Under the pieces are notes generated by a model. That model had not been told where the DNA came from and did no database searches. It saw only the letters and a program-made list of their open reading frames with translations. 41,651 nucleotides of DNA from a virus: positions 1 to 41,651 of the IMG/VR virus record IMGVR_UViG_3300046009_001904; one strand, given 5' to 3'. Below, piece by piece: positions 37,178-41,651 of this stretch (positions are counted from its first letter, which is position 1; each line of letters opens with the position of its first letter). The position numbers and the translations under genes were made by a program.

Positions 37178-38287
37178 CTATTTTTTCCCTAAGATATTAT
37201 AAAGACCTAGTCCTGCTAAACCTACACCACCTAATTGTGAAGCTAAACTTGGTGCTGGTGCATATTGCACTTGAGTTGAACCTAGTGCGCCAGCGTTACC
37301 GCGTAGAATATTACTGAGATAATCAAGCTGAGCTTTTTGATAATTTTGTTGATCCATGAATTGTTGATATTTAATGTTATCAATTTCTTGTTGTAGCGCT
37401 TGTTTTTCACCGGCAGATGCGGCTTGTGCTTTAAGTCTTTCAAGATCAGCTGTTTGTTGTGTGGCAGCCAATGCACCTGTTTTAGAAGCCCCTTCAAGAC
37501 CTGTTTGTAGACCCGCAACACCAAGTTCTTTACCAAGACCCGCAGCAAATTGTTGTCCTTGTTGACCTAGTTCAGCTGCTTTCATACGACGAGCCTGATC
37601 TCTTTCAAATTGTTGTTGTGCATTTTCAAATGCAGATTGTTGACCTTTAAATCTTATATCTGAAATACCCTGATTAGCCAGACGTTCTTGTTCTGTTTGC
37701 ATAAGAGCTTGACGAGCACCTCCAAAAGTACCCCGTCCAATAGCGCCTGTTGCCCCAGCTGCTTTAGCTAAATCTCTTTGTTTTTCAGCTTCTCTTACTG
37801 CAATATCAGTTACGTTAGACGCATAAGGAGACATATAAGCCGTAGCTTCAGGACCACCAAACGTACCGCCAGAAATAGCTGTAGGGCTATAACCAAAAGC
37901 TTGACTTAATCCTAACCCAGCCGTACCATAACCCATGGCAGTGCCGGTACCTAATCCTCTAGATGCCGCACCAAATTCGCCCGGTGTAGTCAAACCTGCT
38001 ACTTCTGCTTGAACTGCTTCTTGGCCTGGTGTAAATCCTGCTACACGTTCGCCTGTATAAGGTACATAAGGTTTAACGCCTGTAACATTACCTGAGGCAT
38101 CAGTAGAATATACTTGTTTACCACCTTGTTTTAAAAGCTCTTCATAGTAGGGTTTAGCATATTCAGGCAAGGTTGATTGATAAGAAGTTTGAGTTGTATT
38201 TGAAGGTTGACCTCCACCGCCACCGCCACCGAAATTAAAGGTGAAGTAGCCTATTAGCTTATCTACCCAGTTAAATAAATTCATCAT
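37178..38287 (-). CDS. Gly/Gln-rich virion structural protein
   Basis: A 369-aa protein. After MMNLFNWVDKLIGYFTFNF comes a run of seven Gly, then a Gly/Thr-rich part with YSTDASGNVTGVKPYVPYTGERVAGFTP and several GGTFGG repeats, then an Ala/Gln/Glu-rich helical part (about 185-335). The layout is similar to large fibrous or ejection proteins of podoviruses. It lies one base before the next gene. No enzyme motif is visible. Confidence 0.65.
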   Translation of the reverse strand: MMNLFNWVDKLIGYFTFNFGGGGGGGQPSNTTQTSYQSTLPEYAKPYYEELLKQGGKQVYSTDASGNVTGVKPYVPYTGERVAGFTPGQEAVQAEVAGLTTPGEFGAASRGLGTGTAMGYGTAGLGLSQAFGYSPTAISGGTFGGPEATAYMSPYASNVTDIAVREAEKQRDLAKAAGATGAIGRGTFGGARQALMQTEQERLANQGISDIRFKGQQSAFENAQQQFERDQARRMKAAELGQQGQQFAAGLGKELGVAGLQTGLEGASKTGALAATQQTADLERLKAQAASAGEKQALQQEIDNIKYQQFMDQQNYQKAQLDYLSNILRGNAGALGSTQVQYAPAPSLASQLGGVGLAGLGLYNILGKK

Positions 38288-38697
38288 AAAGTTTTCTCCA
38301 CTACGTGCGTTACAGGCTCTAGCCCCATTTTTAATTTAAATAATCTTGCTTGTGAATCTTTTGCAAATGCTCTTATTTTAGTAGCACCTTGTAACCTTGC
38401 CCAATCTTCACATTGACTAACTGTATCTTTATCAATCATAGCTTTACCACCAATAGAAGTAATATGAGCCACACGATGATTTGCATAGTTAATAATTTCT
38501 ATAGTATATGCACCCAATATATTTTCGTTTTCTACAACTAAAAACAAATGTTGAGTGCCATTAATTAAATCGACTTTTAAATGCTCTACATCATAATCAG
38601 CATTGTCAAAATTAATAAATGCTACATTTAGTAAAGGTTTAACTTTATCCCACACATGATATACATACGCAGGAGCTACAATTTGTACCGATTTCAT
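38284..38697 (-). CDS. GNAT-family acetyltransferase-like protein
   Basis: A 137-aa protein with the GNAT fold pattern: a DLINGTQHLFLVVENENILGAYTIE strand pair, an HRVAHITSIGGKAM strand and loop in the acetyl-CoA region, a helix QCEDWARLQGATKIRAF, then a Phe/Leu strand and EPVTHVVEKTL end. The R/Q-x-x-G-x-G/A signature is degenerate (SIGGKAM). It sits in the middle of virion genes, overlapping neighbours by 4 bases on both sides. It may modify a host or a virion protein; no substrate can be proposed. Confidence 0.7.
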   Translation of the reverse strand: MKSVQIVAPAYVYHVWDKVKPLLNVAFINFDNADYDVEHLKVDLINGTQHLFLVVENENILGAYTIEIINYANHRVAHITSIGGKAMIDKDTVSQCEDWARLQGATKIRAFAKDSQARLFKLKMGLEPVTHVVEKTL

Positions 38698-40058
38698 GCA
38701 GGCATGTATTTAGCAGGATTAATTTCTTTGCCTTGCTTTTTATTTCCTGTTCGAGCGTGTCTTACTTTATCTAACATCGCATATAATCTTTTTGATCCTG
38801 CTTTAGAAGAGCCATTACCTAAATGACTTACAACATCTGCAGGGACTACGAATTCACCATCTGCTAAACGAGCGGGTTGTTTACCTTCTATTGTAGCAGG
38901 GATTGAGTCAGACATACCGTCACCAGCGCCATCTAAATAACCGCCTGGTTGCCCGCCACTTTTTAATCCAGTTAAACCACCTGCAGCATAACCTAGGGTC
39001 TGTGCTTGGTTTAAAGCTTGTTCACCTGCAAGATTATTAAGACGACCTAAACCAAAACCTGAGAGTCCTGGAGATATTGTAGGTTGGTTGTCTGGTGTGC
39101 CATATAAATCTCTTATCCCACCTGATTGAATTGTACCACCTGTTGCATAGCCATCAATATAACCGCCTTCAGCTACTAAACGAAGACCTGTGTCAAATTT
39201 ATCACTTAAATTAAGTTGCCCTTGTGGACCTCTGTATTTACCTTTGTCAGGATCTTCGTAAAGATTGCCTGGACCATATCCTAAATCTGACGGTTCTAAT
39301 CCTGCTAATAATGGGCCGCCTGCTAACATGGCTGAACTACCGTATCCATAATCTCCCATAACATCCATCGGGTTTTTCATTAGAGTGCCTAAATTTTCTC
39401 CAGCAGTTTGTAGAGGTGTTGTTGCAGTTTGTAAAGGTTGTGTAGAAGACATTAATGATGAAGGAAAGGTGCCTTGTGCCGTCAAACCAGTATTAACTGC
39501 AGTATCAACCGCTGGTGCTATCTTTGGTGCCATCAATTGAGCATTAGAAGCTATGTCTGTTGCAGTAGTTCCTGCACTAAACCCACCACCTGTAGGAAGT
39601 CCTGATGTACCAATTCCTTGATTAATTAAATTTTGTTCAGCAGTAGTAGCCGCCTTTGCCCCCGCTCCTACTTTAGCGGCAGATCCAGCAAGTCCTGCAC
39701 CACCGTAACCACCTAGTCCACCTGTTAACGCTCCTAGAAAAGGATTTTCACCTGATAACGCCGCAATACCTGCACCTGTTAATGCACCTGCAGCAATACC
39801 TTTTCCGAGTATGCCCCCCATAAATGAAGTACCAAACCCAGGAAACATAAATCCTGCAGCTATTGGAAGTGCTGCTTTAAATACATTTTTAAGTTTAAAT
39901 GCTTCAGGTAACCCTGTTTCAGGATTAATAGTTAAAGAGCCACCTTGTGCCATAGCCAACCCTTGAAGTCCTTGAAGTTCTTCTGGGCTCATATGAACGA
40001 GCATTGAGTCGCCGTTACGACCTAGGGATGCTAAACCTTGTGCTGATTGATCCATCAT
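38694..40058 (-). CDS. Gly/Ala-rich virion structural protein
   Basis: A 454-aa protein with MLVHMSPEELQGLQGLAMAQ near the start, a hydrophobic Gly/Ala/Phe region at about 60-130 (ALPIAAGFMFPGFGTSFMGG) that could insert in membrane, and Gly/Thr/Gln-rich remainder with DGEFVVPADVV near the end. I recall the LVHMSPEE...GGSLTINPETGLPEA pattern from uncultured aquatic phages at this place. AAGGA lies before tandem ATGs. Possibly an injected membrane-active protein. Confidence 0.65.
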   Translation of the reverse strand: MMDQSAQGLASLGRNGDSMLVHMSPEELQGLQGLAMAQGGSLTINPETGLPEAFKLKNVFKAALPIAAGFMFPGFGTSFMGGILGKGIAAGALTGAGIAALSGENPFLGALTGGLGGYGGAGLAGSAAKVGAGAKAATTAEQNLINQGIGTSGLPTGGGFSAGTTATDIASNAQLMAPKIAPAVDTAVNTGLTAQGTFPSSLMSSTQPLQTATTPLQTAGENLGTLMKNPMDVMGDYGYGSSAMLAGGPLLAGLEPSDLGYGPGNLYEDPDKGKYRGPQGQLNLSDKFDTGLRLVAEGGYIDGYATGGTIQSGGIRDLYGTPDNQPTISPGLSGFGLGRLNNLAGEQALNQAQTLGYAAGGLTGLKSGGQPGGYLDGAGDGMSDSIPATIEGKQPARLADGEFVVPADVVSHLGNGSSKAGSKRLYAMLDKVRHARTGNKKQGKEINPAKYMPA

Positions 40059-40106
40059 AATTAAAAATCCTTAAATATATGCTAATAATATCATGTTTCT
40101 AATGCC

Positions 40107-40466
40107 TTATGCTACTGTAATTGTAGGTGCTACGCCTGTTATTGTTACTGTTCTAGTTGGCACAACGTTGCCATTAAATACTCTCGGTGCTGCTCCTACT
40201 AAGTTAACTGTGCCTATCACTCCGTTAACTGTATTTGCTAATACAATCTTTAAAACTCCGCCATCGTTGTATACTGTGCCTACTCTTTGACCTAGTGGAC
40301 TGGTGGGCAGTGCTAATAAAGTTAAACTATCAATAACTATAGGCGTTGTAGAGTCTAGCTGGCGAAAATAAGTATTAAGCGCCCGTATAACTTGGTTAAA
40401 GTATTCAGGATCATATGTACTTGGTGCTAACGGTAATGATGGTGATGAAAATAGCTTTAAGCTCAT
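40107..40466 (-). CDS. Small virion-associated protein
   Basis: A 119-aa protein with an N-terminal helix YFNQVIRALNTYFRQLDSTT and a Thr/Val/Asn-rich beta part that ends GVAPTITVA. Similar to short fibre- or tail-associated phage proteins. It is one base apart from the upstream tail gene (stop 40468). No function can be assigned. Confidence 0.6.
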   Translation of the reverse strand: MSLKLFSSPSLPLAPSTYDPEYFNQVIRALNTYFRQLDSTTPIVIDSLTLLALPTSPLGQRVGTVYNDGGVLKIVLANTVNGVIGTVNLVGAAPRVFNGNVVPTRTVTITGVAPTITVA

Positions 40467-40467
40467 C

Positions 40468-41651
40468 TTAGTTTCTTAGTCCATCAGGTCTTGCATCAAC
40501 ACGAGGCATACCTAGTTGCCATTGAACCCCTATACCGGTTGAACCAATTTTAAAATTCATTTGTCTACCACGAGCTCTTACAAATACTTGGTTTGTATAT
40601 TGATTAATTGTAGCGGTTGTAGTACCTGTTACAGTCACAGCCTCTGCTGTTGATTCACCTTCTGCATTAGTAGTCGATGATACTGCACCTGGGAAATTAC
40701 GTACACCTACCGTCAATATTACTTCTGGTACGAGTGGTGCGCCTGTTACGCTGTTAGTTAAATCAGAATTTGTAAAATTCACATCAGGAATGACACGACG
40801 TATTAACATGTATTTATCGCCGTCTTCAATATCAATGTCAGCAGATTGTATGTAGGAATTAATAGGTAATGGTGCCGCATTTAAAGGTTGACCATCATCA
40901 TGTCCTAATTCGTGTTGGTATACATAACCATGATCTGCAGCAAGAGGATAATCAACAACACCTGCATCAATCCACGCTGTTCTTTGTATGGTGCCAAAGT
41001 ACCAAATATTTTCACTATAATTATAGACAACGTAGCTATCAATTTCAGAAGCATTTAAAGAGCAATAGAACCAAATCACTTCGTTAAACTCAGCATTAGA
41101 TCCTGCAAAGAAAATTTGTTTTTGGTTTCTATTTAAATTATCAAACACGTATTGACGTAGTGTACAAGGTAAGGTATCTACTCGACCTGAATAAATATAG
41201 AACTTATCATTACCCATCCAGTAAACCACGTTGTTCGCAGATACTACAACATTAGGTCCTGCAATAGATAAGTTAGATGCAATAAGAGATTGTCCAAATA
41301 CTTCAGAAGTACCTAAAAATTGTAGTGACGTTAAAGATATATCAGTCCAAATTAAAACTTCTTGTTTTGTAGATAACCCAGCAACAATTTGTGAACCTGC
41401 TTGTAGTCTTAAGAACCCTGCTGTATTAGTTAGAGTAGGTTGCCAGTTTTCTGGTTCTGGACCAATATCAGGATCTACATTAGCCCAACGTACAAGTAGC
41501 GGATCAAAAGAACCTAAATAGTTGGGTGCCGCCGCCGCTGCATTATAGTTTGTACAACCTAGTGCTAATAGAAAACCTTGTGGTGAGAATAATATTTTAG
41601 TGACTTGTTGAGGGACTGCGACTGCACCTGGTATAGCACTTAGTAAAACTG
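40468..41651 (-). CDS. Tail structural protein (N-terminus off the window)
   Basis: The frame is open to the right edge (394 codons visible), so the 5' part is missing; a GTG at 41229 is internal. Visible: LIWTDISLTSLQFLG, VSANNVVYWMGNDKFYIYSG, TLPCTLRQYVFDNLNRNQKQ, FNEVIWFYCS and YNYSENIWYFG, the repeating beta-strand pattern I recall for podovirus tail-tube or head-completion proteins of uncultured phages. The C-terminal third is beta-rich and ends MPRVDARPDGLRN. It is followed directly by the 119-aa gene. Confidence 0.7.
   Translation of the reverse strand, partial: VLLSAIPGAVAVPQQVTKILFSPQGFLLALGCTNYNAAAAAPNYLGSFDPLLVRWANVDPDIGPEPENWQPTLTNTAGFLRLQAGSQIVAGLSTKQEVLIWTDISLTSLQFLGTSEVFGQSLIASNLSIAGPNVVVSANNVVYWMGNDKFYIYSGRVDTLPCTLRQYVFDNLNRNQKQIFFAGSNAEFNEVIWFYCSLNASEIDSYVVYNYSENIWYFGTIQRTAWIDAGVVDYPLAADHGYVYQHELGHDDGQPLNAAPLPINSYIQSADIDIEDGDKYMLIRRVIPDVNFTNSDLTNSVTGAPLVPEVILTVGVRNFPGAVSSTTNAEGESTAEAVTVTGTTTATINQYTNQVFVRARGRQMNFKIGSTGIGVQWQLGMPRVDARPDGLRN

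Noticed and set aside
1-41651. tRNA genes and phage-type RNA polymerase
   Set aside because: I looked for cloverleaf-like segments in the gaps and for a large single-subunit polymerase and found neither; a search with dedicated tools would be needed for certainty.

Overview
The window is most of the genome of a tailed double-stranded DNA phage. It is low in G+C, densely packed, and probably a podovirus-like virus of a Gram-negative host. The evidence is a large terminase subunit, a portal, a scaffold-like protein, a GroES-like co-chaperonin, a very large ejection-type protein, a family A DNA polymerase, a primase/ATPase and a SleB-type lysin. Shine-Dalgarno sites are of the ordinary AGGAGG kind and several promoters are sigma70-like (TTGACA-N17-TATAGT in the best case). 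I found no integrase, no clear lysogeny repressor, no phage RNA polymerase, no tRNA and no CRISPR array, so a lytic phage that relies on host RNA polymerase is the simplest reading. Many virion proteins look like families I recall from uncultured aquatic phages; that is memory, not a search.

Layout. 1-7249 (minus strand): the head module, transcribed leftward as small terminase candidate, TerL, portal, a 64-aa protein, a GroES-like protein, a scaffold-like coiled-coil protein, a 149-aa protein and a capsid or decoration-type protein cut by the left edge. 7250-8557: a strand-switch zone with a SprT-like zinc protein (+), an HNH endonuclease (-), and a G-rich, palindrome-rich intergenic region. 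8558-10896 (+): two self-contained cassettes, each with its own promoter and intrinsic terminator: an ArdC-like antirestriction operon and a Cys-rich GP88-like gene. 10897-11635: the largest non-coding gap, with repeated TGTTCC/GGAACA motifs around an AT-rich tract, my best candidate for the replication origin. 11636-17873 (+): about 30 tiny, mostly acidic, overlapping genes, including several diverged paralogue sets, ending with a VRR-NUC nuclease and a DUF3310 protein. 17922-20007 (+): a SleB-like lysin and several small membrane, lipoprotein-like, HTH-like and zinc proteins. 20105-30807 (+): the replication module, with DNA polymerase, two PD-(D/E)XK nucleases, a 2OG-Fe(II) oxygenase-like protein, an HNH-like protein, an SNF2-type helicase, a candidate ssDNA-binding protein, an HTH protein and a primase-DUF927 ATPase fusion. 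30804-41651 (minus): the virion/tail module, with a 1619-aa protein, several structural proteins, a GNAT acetyltransferase and a tail protein cut by the right edge.

The two window ends both lie in leftward virion genes, and the order would be natural if position 1 came just after position 41651 with a short missing piece (rest of the capsid region, tail-tube genes). The window is therefore probably a cut from a circularly permuted or circularly assembled genome.

The most interesting non-coding signals are: the origin candidate; a hairpin that would hide the ribosome-binding site in front of the primase gene, together with a 10-codon leader ORF; a G-quadruplex-type run next to palindromes upstream of the antirestriction operon; and a 26-28-bp element that occurs three times between gene blocks.
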